In this document: positions 55,038 through 64,000 of the stretch, one piece after another
How the letters are laid out: each line of letters begins with the position of its first letter
How positions within the stretch are numbered: position 1 is the first letter of the stretch
DNA from: Halarcobacter sp.
GTDB taxonomy: Bacteria > Campylobacterota > Campylobacteria > Campylobacterales > Arcobacteraceae
Length of the DNA: 64,000 nt
Assembly (NCBI RefSeq): GCF_963676935.1
Contig: NZ_OY781470.1
Span: forward strand, 434,001-498,000
Direction of reading: 5' to 3'
Position numbers and translations under genes: made by a program
The notes under the pieces: model-generated
What the model was told of the DNA's origin: nothing
The model's database searches: none
Seen by the model: the letters and a program-made list of their open reading frames with translations, nothing else

Positions 55038-55850
55038 TTGAGAATAGCATTTATTGGTGATATCGTTGGACGTCCAGGCAGAAAAATTATTAAAGAGAAT
55101 CTTTTTAAAATAAAAGATCAATATAATATTGATTTTGTAATAGCAAATGGTGAAAATGCAAGTCATGGATTTGGACTTACTGTAAAAAACTGTAATGAGT
55201 TATTAAAAGCAGGAATAGATATTATTACAGGTGGAAACCACTCTTTTGATAAAAAACAAGAGATGTTTGCACTTCTTGAAACTGGACAGGTTTTAAGACC
55301 AGATAATTACCCTGAAGGGGTACCTGGTTCTGGTATTAAAGTTGTTGAAGTAAATAATGAAAAACTAGCTGTTATAAACCTAATGGGACAATTTGGTATG
55401 CCAATGGTTGAAAATCCATTTAATTGGGTAAAAAAGATAATGGAAGATTTAAAACAGCAAAATATTAAAAATATTTTTGTAGATTTTCATGCAGAAGCTA
55501 CAAGTGAAAAAAGAATTATTTTTATGATGTTAAAAGGTCAAGTTAGTGCAGTTTGTGGAACTCATACTCATATTGGTACTGACGACTTAGAAATCACAGA
55601 TAATACAGCATACCTTACAGATATTGGTTTAACAGGTTGTAGAGATAATGTGATAGGAATGAATGAAAATGTGCCAATTCAAAAAGTAACTACTGGATTA
55701 GGTGGACATTTTGAAGTTCCTAATTCTTGTAAATCAATTTTACAAATGATGCTAATAGATATAGAAGAGGGTAAAGCTATTAACAGTTTTAAACTAAAAA
55801 AATATTGCGATAAAGATGAAATAATAAAAACAGATGCAATTATCAACTAA
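55038..55850 (+). CDS. ymdB: YmdB-type metallophosphoesterase (TIGR00282)
   Basis: The 270-residue protein has the calcineurin-like phosphoesterase metal-site motifs FIGDIVGRPGRK, NGENASHG, GGNHSFDK, DFHAEATSEK and GTHTHIGTDD. YmdB homologues hydrolyse 2',3'-cyclic nucleotides and affect RNA turnover and biofilm state. The start is TTG. An AT-rich promoter with a TATTAT -10 lies just upstream, after the kinase gene. It overlaps the DNA glycosylase gene by 17 bases. Confidence 0.9.
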   Translation: MRIAFIGDIVGRPGRKIIKENLFKIKDQYNIDFVIANGENASHGFGLTVKNCNELLKAGIDIITGGNHSFDKKQEMFALLETGQVLRPDNYPEGVPGSGIKVVEVNNEKLAVINLMGQFGMPMVENPFNWVKKIMEDLKQQNIKNIFVDFHAEATSEKRIIFMMLKGQVSAVCGTHTHIGTDDLEITDNTAYLTDIGLTGCRDNVIGMNENVPIQKVTTGLGGHFEVPNSCKSILQMMLIDIEEGKAINSFKLKKYCDKDEIIKTDAIIN

Positions 55851-56496
55851 AATCTCTAATAGTTTTGAACTGCTAGCTTTTTTAAAAAATAAAAACCTTT
55901 TAGAAAATCATAATGAGTATTGGTGGCCAAATGAAAACTCTTTTGAGATTTTAATTGGTGCAATATTGACTCAAAATACAAAATGGATAAATGTAGAGAG
56001 ATCACTTTCCAATTTAAAGAAATTAAATCTTCTTTCTTTAGAAGCTTTAATTGATGTTGATTTAGTGTTGCTCATAGAAGCAATAACTCCTAGTGGATTT
56101 AAGAATCAAAAATCTCAAAGATTAAAACTTTTAGCAAAAAATATCATTGATGAGTTTGTCAATTTCGAAACTTTTTTAAAAGAAGTTGATAGGCAATGGT
56201 TATTAAAGCAAAAAGGAATAGGCTTTGAAACAGCTGATGCAATACTTTGTTATGCTTGTCATAGAGAGTTTATGGTTGTAGATAAATATACTCAGAAATT
56301 AGTCTCATTTGTAGGTTTTGAATTTGATAACTATGAAGATTTACAAAGCTGGTGTGAATATGGAATTAATGAAAATTTGGATAAAATTGTCAAACTTTAT
56401 GGTTATGATATACCTCTAAATAAAATATATTGCAGATTCCATGGAAAAATTGTTGAATTTATGAAAATTAATAAATTAAGTAAGGGTGAAGAATGA
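55834..56496 (+). CDS. 3-methyladenine DNA glycosylase, MagIII type
   Basis: The 220-residue protein is a helix-hairpin-helix glycosylase: LIGAILTQNTKW, then the hairpin KQKGIGFETADAIL and the catalytic-Asp segment FMVVDKYTQKL. It lacks the four C-terminal cysteines of the endonuclease III iron-sulfur cluster. That combination, with its 220-residue length, matches Helicobacter MagIII, which removes 3-methyladenine. It overlaps ymdB upstream and the ParA-like gene downstream. Confidence 0.85.
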   Translation: MQLSTKISNSFELLAFLKNKNLLENHNEYWWPNENSFEILIGAILTQNTKWINVERSLSNLKKLNLLSLEALIDVDLVLLIEAITPSGFKNQKSQRLKLLAKNIIDEFVNFETFLKEVDRQWLLKQKGIGFETADAILCYACHREFMVVDKYTQKLVSFVGFEFDNYEDLQSWCEYGINENLDKIVKLYGYDIPLNKIYCRFHGKIVEFMKINKLSKGEE

Positions 56497-57284
56497 TTAT
56501 TATTCCACAAACAAAAGGTGGTGTTGGTAAATCTACAGTTGCAATGCAAGTAATTGCACCGTATCTTTTTAAAAAACATGGCAAAAAAGTAACTTACATA
56601 GAAATTGATGATGAGAATAATGACAGTAAATCTTTTACAAGAACTGAAATTGTTGATAAAAGAATGTTAGGGACTAACAAACTTACAGAATTAGATGAAC
56701 TTATCTTAATGGATGATAATCATGAGATTATTGTTGATGTAGGTGGAAATAAAACCTCCTCTTTAGTTTTAGAAGAGATTAAAAAAGTTGGTTCGTTTGG
56801 TAATATAAAATGGATTATTCCTCTAGGTGATGGGGAATTAGATGGTAAAAATGCTATTGCAACTTTGAAAAAAATTAAAAAAATTGAACAAAATCTAGAT
56901 AACAATATTCTTTTTGCTTTAAATAGAGCGATTTCTATGGATGCAGATTATATTGAAGAGCAATTTATAAACTTTTTTGGACATAAATATTTAGATAGTA
57001 ATTCAGTTATTTGTGATTTTGTAAAGGATCCTAAATATTTTCCTGTTAAAAATGATAAAGTTATTACCATGAGTAGATATTTAGGAAGTACTGTATGGGA
57101 AATGGCATACAATAATACTGATTTTGCTGCTAAAGCTATGAAAGCAAAAGAGTTAGGAGATATTGAAAGTGCTAGAAAATATCTTTTCTTTAGAAGAATA
57201 CAAACAGAAGCAAAAGATTATGTATTAGGAACACTTAATAAAATATTTTATGATTTAGATAATTGGTTAAATATTAAAAAATGA
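56493..57284 (+). CDS. Orphan ParA/MinD-like ATPase
   Basis: The 263-residue protein has the deviant Walker A motif KGGVGKST at its N terminus (TKGGVGKSTVAMQ) and a DVGGNKTSS segment. It is not paired with a ParB. It overlaps its neighbours by four bases on each side (ATGA). The next gene encodes an 82-residue coiled-coil protein with a C-terminal membrane anchor. A polar or membrane positioning pair is a reasonable inference, but the cargo is unknown. Confidence 0.85.
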   Translation: MIIIPQTKGGVGKSTVAMQVIAPYLFKKHGKKVTYIEIDDENNDSKSFTRTEIVDKRMLGTNKLTELDELILMDDNHEIIVDVGGNKTSSLVLEEIKKVGSFGNIKWIIPLGDGELDGKNAIATLKKIKKIEQNLDNNILFALNRAISMDADYIEEQFINFFGHKYLDSNSVICDFVKDPKYFPVKNDKVITMSRYLGSTVWEMAYNNTDFAAKAMKAKELGDIESARKYLFFRRIQTEAKDYVLGTLNKIFYDLDNWLNIKK

Positions 57285-57529
57285 GTGATATGACATTTAA
57301 ACAGGCTAAAGAGATAGTTGAAAGACTTGAACTAGCAGAGCTTAGCCTTAGAAACTCTTTTGATAATATAGATTATGCAAGAAGATCATTAGATGATTCA
57401 ATTATTGAACAAAAAAAAGTATTAAAACAAATTCCACAAAAAGATAAAAAGATTTCAATATTATATATTATTATCATGTTAAATGTTGGCTTTATTGCTG
57501 GTCTTTTTGTAGGTAAATATTTATTATAA
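57281..57529 (+). CDS. Small coiled-coil membrane-anchored protein
   Basis: The 82-residue protein has an N-terminal helical coiled-coil region (residues 5-50, rich in Glu/Lys/Leu) and one C-terminal membrane segment (IIMLNVGFIAGLFVGKYLL), so it should be tail-anchored. The family is not known to me. It starts within the ParA-like gene's stop and is probably its partner. Confidence 0.7.
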   Translation: MSDMTFKQAKEIVERLELAELSLRNSFDNIDYARRSLDDSIIEQKKVLKQIPQKDKKISILYIIIMLNVGFIAGLFVGKYLL

Positions 57530-57544
57530 AATTTAGGAATATGA

Positions 57545-58255
57545 ATGGGTAAACAAGAAAAAATTGTAACTATGTTTAATGAAATTGCAGGAACATACGA
57601 TATTGCAAATAGAGTATTAAGTCTTGGGATTGATAAATCATGGAGAAACAAAGCTTGTAACAAAGCTTTTGAACTTTATGATAAAAATGAGATAGAAAGA
57701 ATTGTTGATGTTGCTTGTGGTACAGGTGATATGATAGAGTTTTGGCAAAGAATTGCAAAAGATAATGGTATTTTGTTAGATAATATTGTAGGTGTAGATC
57801 CAAGTGTTGGAATGATGGATGTAGCAAAACAAAAACTTCCTGAAGTAAAATTTATTGAAGCAGGTGCTGCACAAATGCCTTTAGAAAATGACAGTGCTGA
57901 TATCATCTCAATCTCATATGGAATTAGAAATGTTGTTCAAAGACAAGAAGCTTTTGATGAATTCTCAAGAGTTCTAAAAAAAGGTGGTCTTGTTGTAATC
58001 TCTGAGTTTACTAAAAAAGAAAAGACTTCTGTTTTAGATCATTTAACTGACTTTTATATGAATAAAGTATTGCCTACATTAGGAGGACTAATTTCTAAAA
58101 ATAAAGCTGCATATACTTATCTTCCAAACTCAATTGATGAGTTTTTAACAACTGAAAATCTTTGCAAAGAGTTAAAACAAGCAGGACTTGAACCTATTTA
58201 TACTAAAGATTTCTCAATGAAAATCTCAACTTTAATTATCGCAAGAAAAATATAG
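57545..58255 (+). CDS. ubiE: Demethylmenaquinone/ubiquinone methyltransferase UbiE
   Basis: The 236-residue enzyme transfers methyl from S-adenosylmethionine to the quinone ring of demethylmenaquinone. The SAM-binding motif is VDVACGTGDMIEF, followed by VGVDPSVGMM and ISYGIRNV. The C-terminal LGGLISKNKAAYTYLPNSI is also family-typical. It is essential for menaquinone in this phylum. It lies 15 bases after the small coiled-coil gene, in a run that continues with xseA. Confidence 0.95.
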   Translation: MGKQEKIVTMFNEIAGTYDIANRVLSLGIDKSWRNKACNKAFELYDKNEIERIVDVACGTGDMIEFWQRIAKDNGILLDNIVGVDPSVGMMDVAKQKLPEVKFIEAGAAQMPLENDSADIISISYGIRNVVQRQEAFDEFSRVLKKGGLVVISEFTKKEKTSVLDHLTDFYMNKVLPTLGGLISKNKAAYTYLPNSIDEFLTTENLCKELKQAGLEPIYTKDFSMKISTLIIARKI

Positions 58256-58280
58256 TTTCTTACGATAATAAAGGAAAAAT

Positions 58281-59468
58281 TTGAATTCTGCAATATCTGT
58301 TTCCACACTAAATACTCAAATAAAATCTTTATTAGAAACAACATTTATAAATGTTTATGTTGAAGGGGAAATTTCTAATTTAACTTATCATAATTCTGGA
58401 CATATATATTTTTCTATAAAAGATGAAAATTCTACTATCTCATGCGTTATGTTTAAAGGTAATGCAAAGTATTTGAAGTTTCAATTGGAAGTGGGACAAA
58501 AAATCACTATTACAGGGACTATTACTGTTTATACACCAAGGGGAAGTTATCAACTTTTATGTAATAAAATTGAACCTTCTGGACAAGGGGCATTAGCTCT
58601 AGCTTATGAACAATTAAAAGCAAAACTTCAAGCAAAAGGGTATTTTAATCCTGAAATAAAAAAAGCATTACCAAAATATCCTAAAAAAATAGCACTTATC
58701 ACCTCTCCAACGGGTGCAGCAATTGCAGATATGAAAAAAGTAGCTACTCATAGATGGCCTTTAGTTGAACTTGTATTAATACCAACATTAGTGCAAGGAG
58801 AAGAAGCAAAATATGATATTATAAAATCAATAAAGTATGCTCAAACTTTAGATGTTGATCTTTTGATTGTTGGAAGAGGTGGGGGAAGTTTAGAGGATTT
58901 ATGGGCATTTAATGAGGAGTTAGTTGCGACTGCTATTTATGAATGCTCAAAACCAATTATCTCTGCTGTTGGTCATGAAATAGATTTTTTAATTTCTGAT
59001 TTTGTAGCTGATATTAGAGCTGCAACACCATCAAATGCAATGGAAATTGCACTTCCTGATATAAATGAACATAGAATATATTTAGATAATTTAGAGAGTG
59101 ACCTAAGTATTAGATTTAAAAATTTAGTTTCACAAAAACAAAATAGTTTAGATAATATAAAATCTCTTTTTGAACAAAACTCTTTAAAATCAAAATTTAA
59201 TTTTATTGAAGAGCAAATAAAATTAATGAAGAAAAATTATGATAGTTATATGAGTACTATTTTAAATAATAAACAAAATAGTATTAATTTATTAAAAAAT
59301 GCAATAGAATCTAATCATCCAAGTAAAAAAGAGTTAAATGGCTATGCTCAGATAACTTTAAAAAATAAAATAATAAAACTGGAAGATTTAAAAGAAGATG
59401 ATATTATTGCTTTGCAATCCCCAAAAACGATAGTTTCATGTAAGGTATTAAATATAAAAAATCAATAA
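58281..59468 (+). CDS. xseA: Exodeoxyribonuclease VII large subunit
   Basis: The 395-residue subunit of exonuclease VII degrades single-stranded DNA with XseB. An N-terminal OB-fold (VEGEISNLTYHNSGHIYFSI) precedes the catalytic domain with ITSPTGAAIADM and GRGGGSLEDLWAFNEE. A C-terminal coiled coil follows. The start is TTG (AAGGAAAAAT ahead). XseB is not in this window. Confidence 0.95.
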   Translation: MNSAISVSTLNTQIKSLLETTFINVYVEGEISNLTYHNSGHIYFSIKDENSTISCVMFKGNAKYLKFQLEVGQKITITGTITVYTPRGSYQLLCNKIEPSGQGALALAYEQLKAKLQAKGYFNPEIKKALPKYPKKIALITSPTGAAIADMKKVATHRWPLVELVLIPTLVQGEEAKYDIIKSIKYAQTLDVDLLIVGRGGGSLEDLWAFNEELVATAIYECSKPIISAVGHEIDFLISDFVADIRAATPSNAMEIALPDINEHRIYLDNLESDLSIRFKNLVSQKQNSLDNIKSLFEQNSLKSKFNFIEEQIKLMKKNYDSYMSTILNNKQNSINLLKNAIESNHPSKKELNGYAQITLKNKIIKLEDLKEDDIIALQSPKTIVSCKVLNIKNQ

Positions 59469-59522
59469 TAAATTAAGTTTATAATCGCTAGAATAAAGCT
59501 TCATATATTAAAAAGGTTTGAG

Positions 59523-61700
59523 ATGAATTCAGAATCTATAGCAAATAAAATTCGAACAAAACTTATTATAGCAGGTATATTTATTATACTATTTGCAATT
59601 GCAGTTTCATATTATATGATCTCTAACATGGATAAAGAGATACAAATAAATACAAAAAAACATTTTGAACTTTTAATTAAAGAAAGAATTAAATCAAAAA
59701 TGAATATTGGTTTAACAAATGCTATTACTCTTTCAAAAAACACAGATATTATGGCTGCCTTGGAATATAACGATAGAGATACAGCTAAGCTTTCTTTAGA
59801 TGGTATCTCAAAAGCTATGAAAGCTGGAACTTCTTTAAAAAATGTGAAAATCCATATACATGATAAAAATGTAAAATCTTTTTTTAGAGCTTGGAAACCA
59901 GATAAATATGGAGATGATTTAAGCTCTTTTAGACAAACAATTTTAGAAGTTAAGAAAACAAAGAAACCTTTAAATGCAATTGAAGTTGGAAGAGCAGGAT
60001 TAGTTTTAAGAGGTTTAGCTCCAATTTTTGATATAGAAGATAAATATCTAGGTTCAATTGAATATATTCAAGGATTTAATTCTATAGTAAAAGATTTTAA
60101 ACAAGATGGTGAATACCTCCTTGTTTTAATGAATGAAAAATTTAAAAGAGGTAATGCTTTATCTGAACAAAATAAAATTGGAAAATATTATATATCTCAA
60201 AATGTAAGTGATAAAAATTTTGTAAATAGTTTTTCAAAAATTGATATCAATAGTTTAAAACAAAATGGTTTATTAAAAGGTTCAAATTATTTTTATACAG
60301 CTTTTCCTATTAAAGATTTAAAAGGGAATCAAATTGGTATTTATGTTTTAGGTAAAAATATCAAAGAGTTAGAAGATTTGATTAGTAAATCATCACAAAT
60401 AGTTTTTGTAATGCTTACTCTAATGGCAATTTTAATCGTAGTTTTTGTAATTATTACAATGGTTTTATTTAAGAAAATTGTTACAGGTGGATTAAATAAA
60501 TTTAAATCGAATTTTGCATATTTTTTAGAGTTTGTTTCTTTTAAAATTAATACCTTTAATAAACCAGCAGTTTATACAAATGATGAGATTGGTCAGATGT
60601 TAATAATGTTAAATGAAGCAGCTGAAACTTTTGATAAAAAATTGAAAAATGATATGAGAGTTATAGGGGAGATTGTTTTAACTACTGATAAAGTTGAGCA
60701 AGGTATATATAAATGTAGAATTAATTCAAATTCTGATAACCCTATGATTATGACTTTAAAAAGTACAATCAATAAAATGTTGGATGCTATGGATTCAAAT
60801 ATGAAAGAGTTAATGAAAGCTTTAGGTCATTATTCAGAGGGTGATTTTAGAGAAAAAGCATATATTCCTGAAAATTTGAAAGCAGATATGCTAGCAGTAA
60901 TGAACTCAATAAATAAACTAGGAGAGACCTTAGGAGAGAACGCAAAAAGTAACCTGCATAACGGAGAGACGTTAGAGGATAACTCAACAACAATGACAAA
61001 CTCAATGGAAAACCTAGCAGTAAAAGCGAATGAACAAGCAGCAAGCCTAGAAGAGACAGCAGCAGCAGTAGAAGAGATCACCTCAATAACAAGAGGAAAC
61101 GCAGAGAATGCTACAAAAATGGCAACACTAGGACAAACAGTAAGAGATTCAGTAACAACAGGTGAAGACTTAGCCACAAAAACAGCCTTATCAATGGATG
61201 AGATAAATGAAAAAGTAACAGCAATAAATGAAGCGATTAATGTAATAGATCAAATAGCCTTCCAAACAAATATACTTTCTTTAAATGCAGCAGTAGAAGC
61301 AGCAACAGCAGGAGAAGCAGGGAAAGGTTTTGCAGTAGTAGCACAAGAAGTAAGAAACCTAGCAAGTAGAAGTGCCCAAGCAGCAAAAGAGATAAAAGAA
61401 TTAGTAGAAGATGCAAACCTAAAAGCAAATGAAGGGAAAGTAATATCAGATAATATGATAGAAGGATATAAAGAGTTAAATACACATATAAGTGAAACAA
61501 TCCATATCATAGAAGATGTAAGTGTAGCATCAAAAGAACAGATGACAGGTATAGAACAAATCAATGATACAATAACAATGCTAGATAGAGTAACACAAGA
61601 GAATGCAAATGAAGCTAATCAAGTAAAAGAGATAGCAAAAGAAGTATCAGCAATGGCAAATGAATTAGTGCAAGATGCCAAAAATAAGAGATTTAACTAA
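59523..61700 (+). CDS. Cache-domain methyl-accepting chemotaxis protein
   Basis: The 725-residue receptor has membrane segments at about 13-34 and 293-322 around a periplasmic Cache-like domain ([12 protein letters not shown]). A HAMP-like and a second linker region follow. The signalling tip is [23 protein letters not shown], and the end has a C-terminal MANELVQ. From about 60885 to the end the base use changes (more CTA, AGC, AAC, GTA; less TTA/TTT), unlike the first 450 codons and unlike the CZB receptor at 48530. That suggests the signalling half has been exchanged with a paralogue. It is followed by PAS, CheW and receiver genes. Confidence 0.9.
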   Translation: MNSESIANKIRTKLIIAGIFIILFAIAVSYYMISNMDKEIQINTKKHFELLIKERIKSKMNIGLTNAITLSKNTDIMAALEYNDRDTAKLSLDGISKAMKAGTSLKNVKIHIHDKNVKSFFRAWKPDKYGDDLSSFRQTILEVKKTKKPLNAIEVGRAGLVLRGLAPIFDIEDKYLGSIEYIQGFNSIVKDFKQDGEYLLVLMNEKFKRGNALSEQNKIGKYYISQNVSDKNFVNSFSKIDINSLKQNGLLKGSNYFYTAFPIKDLKGNQIGIYVLGKNIKELEDLISKSSQIVFVMLTLMAILIVVFVIITMVLFKKIVTGGLNKFKSNFAYFLEFVSFKINTFNKPAVYTNDEIGQMLIMLNEAAETFDKKLKNDMRVIGEIVLTTDKVEQGIYKCRINSNSDNPMIMTLKSTINKMLDAMDSNMKELMKALGHYSEGDFREKAYIPENLKADMLAVMNSINKLGETLGENAKSNLHNGETLEDNSTTMTNSMENLAVKANEQAASLEETAAAVEEITSITRGNAENATKMATLGQTVRDSVTTGEDLATKTALSMDEINEKVTAINEAINVIDQIAFQTNILSLNAAVEAATAGEAGKGFAVVAQEVRNLASRSAQAAKEIKELVEDANLKANEGKVISDNMIEGYKELNTHISETIHIIEDVSVASKEQMTGIEQINDTITMLDRVTQENANEANQVKEIAKEVSAMANELVQDAKNKRFN

Positions 61701-61709
61701 GGAGAAGTA

Positions 61710-62114
61710 ATGGCAGCAGGACAAGAGACAGTTTTAGATGAATATGCATTCTTAGTTAGTGAGACAGATGAAAAAGGTATAATAAGATTTGCCAATGATG
61801 ATTTTTGTAAGATAGCAGAATATAGCCTAGAAGAGTTAATAGGAGAGCCGCATAATAAAGTAAGGGATCCTGAGATGCCAAAGAAAGCTTTTAAATCTTT
61901 ATGGGATACAGTACAAAAAGGTGAGATTTGGACAGGATACGTAAAAAATGCAACAAAATCAGGAGGATATTATTGGGTATATGCTACAGTATATCCATTT
62001 GAAAGTTGTGATGGTTCTAAAGGTTATCTTTCTTGTAGAAGAAAACCTTCTAGAGAAGAGATTGACGCTATTAAGGAAGTTTACAAACAATGGAATTTAG
62101 AAGAGGGGAAATAG
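61710..62114 (+). CDS. Aer/CetB-like single PAS domain protein
   Basis: The 134-residue protein consists of one PAS domain with Aer-type flavin signatures: FVSETDEKGIIRFANDDFCK, HNKVRDPEMPKKAF, LWDTVQKGEIWTGYVKN, YYWVYATVYPFES. As in Campylobacter CetA/CetB, a PAS protein beside an MCP would pass a redox or energy signal to the receptor. Flavin binding is inferred from the motifs. The start is ATG nine bases after the MCP, with a GGAGAAGTA site. It abuts cheW. Confidence 0.85.
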   Translation: MAAGQETVLDEYAFLVSETDEKGIIRFANDDFCKIAEYSLEELIGEPHNKVRDPEMPKKAFKSLWDTVQKGEIWTGYVKNATKSGGYYWVYATVYPFESCDGSKGYLSCRRKPSREEIDAIKEVYKQWNLEEGK

Positions 62115-62603
62115 ATGGAAACAATTAATAATACTCATGAAGAAGTAATAGATTATGCAAACTCAAGTGAGTTTATGACATTTGAACTTGGTAAAATGAA
62201 ATATGCGATTGAATTACCTAAGATTAGAGAAATTCTTACATATCCTAAGAATATAACAATATTACCTAATACAACAAAATGGGTAAAAGGTTTAATTAAT
62301 CTTAGAGGTGAAGTTGTTCCAATTCTTGATATTAGAGTTAAATTTAATACAGGTGAAGTTGTTTATAATGAAAGTACAGCAGTTATTGCTGTAATAACAG
62401 AAGATAATAGAATGATTGGAATTGTAGTTGATAAAGTTGATGATGTTCAGAGAATTGATACTTCAACATTAGCACCTGTATCTGATATGGGGTCAGCAAT
62501 TCCTTCTAAATATTTAAAAGGTTTTGTAAGATTGGCAAACAATCAAATGCTTGTAATAATGGACATTGAATCTGTTGTTAGTAAAGATGAATTAAAGAAT
62601 TAA
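62115..62603 (+). CDS. cheW: CheW coupling protein
   Basis: The 162-residue protein is the adaptor that links chemoreceptors to the CheA kinase. It shows the CheW beta-barrel motifs FMTFELGKMKYAIEL, IREILTYPKNITILPN, and WVKGLINLRGEVVPILD. The start is the base after the PAS gene stop. Length is normal. Confidence 0.92.
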   Translation: METINNTHEEVIDYANSSEFMTFELGKMKYAIELPKIREILTYPKNITILPNTTKWVKGLINLRGEVVPILDIRVKFNTGEVVYNESTAVIAVITEDNRMIGIVVDKVDDVQRIDTSTLAPVSDMGSAIPSKYLKGFVRLANNQMLVIMDIESVVSKDELKN

Positions 62604-62620
62604 AAGAATAAAATTATTTC

Positions 62621-63010
62621 ATGCAAGAAAAAATAGAAAAATTAAAGCGATTAAAACTACTATTTGTAGAAGACGAGACAGATCTTGTCGAAATTATTAC
62701 TGATACATTACAAAAGTTAAATGCAAACTTTTTATCAGCAAAAAATGGTCAAGAGGCTCTTGATATTATAGAAGCTAATGATGACATAGATATTATTGTC
62801 ACAGATATAAATATGCCTGTTATGAATGGTCTTGTTATGATTAAAGAATTGCGAGACAAGGGTAACTCTATTCCTATTATCATAATGTCAGCACATACAG
62901 AAACAGATTATATAAATAAGGCAAAAGAGTTAGGTGTTGATAATTATTTATTAAAGCCTTTTGATTTTATTAAATTTATCGATTTAATAACTGAAATGGA
63001 AATAAAATAA
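62621..63010 (+). CDS. CheY-like response regulator
   Basis: The 129-residue receiver has the acidic pocket EDET, phospho-Asp62 (IIVTDINMP), and Lys in LKPFDF. It has no output domain. It lies 17 bases after cheW. It is probably a chemotaxis-output or adaptation regulator. A second receiver protein begins five bases later. Confidence 0.9.
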   Translation: MQEKIEKLKRLKLLFVEDETDLVEIITDTLQKLNANFLSAKNGQEALDIIEANDDIDIIVTDINMPVMNGLVMIKELRDKGNSIPIIIMSAHTETDYINKAKELGVDNYLLKPFDFIKFIDLITEMEIK

Positions 63011-63015
63011 CCTAA

Positions 63016-64000
63016 ATGTCTGGGACTATTGATAAAAAACTTTTAAAAAGACTTAAACTACTTTATGTTGAAGATGATGATACTGTAAGAGCAGATTTGT
63101 CATCTTTACTCTCAAATTTTTTTGACACAGTGTATACAGCAAAAGATGGACAAGAGGGACTATCTTTATATAAAGAAAAACAAAATGAAATTGATGTAAT
63201 TGTAGCTGATATAAATATGCCAGTTTTAACAGGTATTCAAATGTTACAAAAGATAAGAGAGTTTGACAAAGAGATACCTACAATATTCGCAACTGCATAT
63301 TCTGATAATGAATTTTTAGTTGATGCTATTAAACTAAAAGTTTCAGAGTACATAATTAAACCGATTGATATTAGAAAGCTGATGACTTCATTAAATGAAA
63401 TAGCAAAAAATATTTATCATGATTTTCTTATAAATCAACAAAATAAAGAACTTAAAAAATATAAAGATATAATTTATAACAATAATATTGTTATAAGAAC
63501 TAATAAAAATATGAAAATCACTTTTGTTAATGATCTTTTTTGTGAAATTACTGGATTTGACAAAAAAGAGTTATTAGGAGAAGAATTAACCATCTTAAGA
63601 CACAAAGATACTGATTCTGAAATCTATAAAAAAATTTATAATAGTATACTAAACAATAGACAATGGAATGGTGAACTAAAAAACTTAACAAAAGATGGAA
63701 ACTTTTATTATGCTGATACTTCTATTGTATCTACATTAAACGATTCAGGGGAGATTACTGGTTGTTTGATTATACAAAAAGATGAAACTTTAAAAGCTAT
63801 AAAAAGAAGAGAAATTCAAACTTCCTTGATAAAAGATAAAAGTGAAATTTTTCAAAAAAGTAAGAAAAGTTCAGCTGAACTTTATCAAGTAATAAATAAT
63901 TTAAATTATGAGCTTGAATCTTTGAAAAATAATTTATTAAAAGAGAAGCAAGAAAAAGATTCTTATATAAGTACACTGGAAAGATACAGTAGTGAAAATA
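63016..64000 (+). CDS. Receiver-PAS protein, truncated at the window end
   Basis: The reading frame begins ATG at 63016 (MSGTIDKKLLKRLKLLYVED) and stays open to the last base. The first 125 residues form a receiver (VED acidic pocket, Asp65 in VADINMP, Lys in IIKPID). A PAS domain follows at about 150-260 (FVNDLFCEITGFDKKELLGEE, LRHKDTDSE, WNGELKNLTKDGNFYY). The last 60 residues seen are a coiled coil, so an effector domain (for instance GGDEF or a kinase) probably follows beyond the window. Type and total length cannot be told. Confidence 0.8.
   Translation, partial: MSGTIDKKLLKRLKLLYVEDDDTVRADLSSLLSNFFDTVYTAKDGQEGLSLYKEKQNEIDVIVADINMPVLTGIQMLQKIREFDKEIPTIFATAYSDNEFLVDAIKLKVSEYIIKPIDIRKLMTSLNEIAKNIYHDFLINQQNKELKKYKDIIYNNNIVIRTNKNMKITFVNDLFCEITGFDKKELLGEELTILRHKDTDSEIYKKIYNSILNNRQWNGELKNLTKDGNFYYADTSIVSTLNDSGEITGCLIIQKDETLKAIKRREIQTSLIKDKSEIFQKSKKSSAELYQVINNLNYELESLKNNLLKEKQEKDSYISTLERYSSEN

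Noticed and set aside
61237-61564. Leu-rich minus-strand frames in the MCP tip
   Set aside because: They come from the repetitive base composition of the receptor tip and resemble no protein.
1-64000. CRISPR arrays, tRNA or rRNA genes, transposases or prophage genes
   Set aside because: I read for regular spaced repeats, tRNA arms and typical integrase/transposase motifs and found none that I can support.

Overview
The window looks like a chromosomal segment of an AT-rich, Arcobacter-like member of Campylobacterota. The clues are very low GC, heavy TTA/AAA/GAT codon use, several TTG starts, Cache/PAS sensor kinases, soluble CZB chemoreceptors, and a secD-secF...leuS-lptE-folC-M23 peptidase-ccmA gene order that resembles the Helicobacter cell-shape locus. 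I found no rRNA, tRNA, CRISPR array or transposase.

Layout. 1-13.1 kb is a housekeeping block on the + strand: secDF, two small membrane proteins, leuS, lptE, folC, an M23 peptidase and bactofilin (cell shape), then a helicase fused to a degenerate TOTE-type primase domain, and a KefB-like antiporter. A 144-bp near-palindromic element lies just after secF.

13.1-25.8 kb appears to be a phosphate-starvation island. It holds olsF (phosphorus-free ornithine lipids), two paralogous di-heme proteins, a NicO transporter with DUF1007, a large PhoX-type phosphatase fused to a choice-of-anchor I domain, and a secreted glycerophosphodiesterase. Four promoters here share a 7-4-7 direct repeat ((T/A)TGT-type, 11-bp period) exactly 10 nt before the -10 hexamer, including a divergent pair between olsF and the first di-heme gene. 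This is the geometry of a Pho box.

26-29 kb carries a Fur-box TonB receptor, a Spy-like protein and a DUF445 protein. 29.3-39 kb is a tricarboxylate-type uptake and catabolism regulon: a universal stress protein, a TctD/TctE-like two-component system, a fused TctA-TctB permease, two Bug-type binding proteins, PrpF, TauE/SafE and an RraA/HMG-aldolase-like enzyme. Four promoters in this region share a different 11-bp-period repeat (TGCAAG-N5-TGACAG), again exactly 10 nt from the -10. It is probably the site of the regulator encoded in the region.

39-64 kb contains mfd, a Cpx-like Spy/regulator/kinase module, an FAD oxidoreductase whose reading frame lacks a normal start codon, a BCCT transporter, a soluble CZB chemoreceptor with a receiver and two sensor kinases (one lacking its phospho-accepting His), a ymdB-magIII-parA-ubiE-xseA run, and a chemotaxis cluster (MCP, Aer-like PAS, CheW, CheY-like). 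The final gene runs off the window edge. The 3' half of that MCP has a base and codon pattern unlike its 5' half, which suggests gene conversion.
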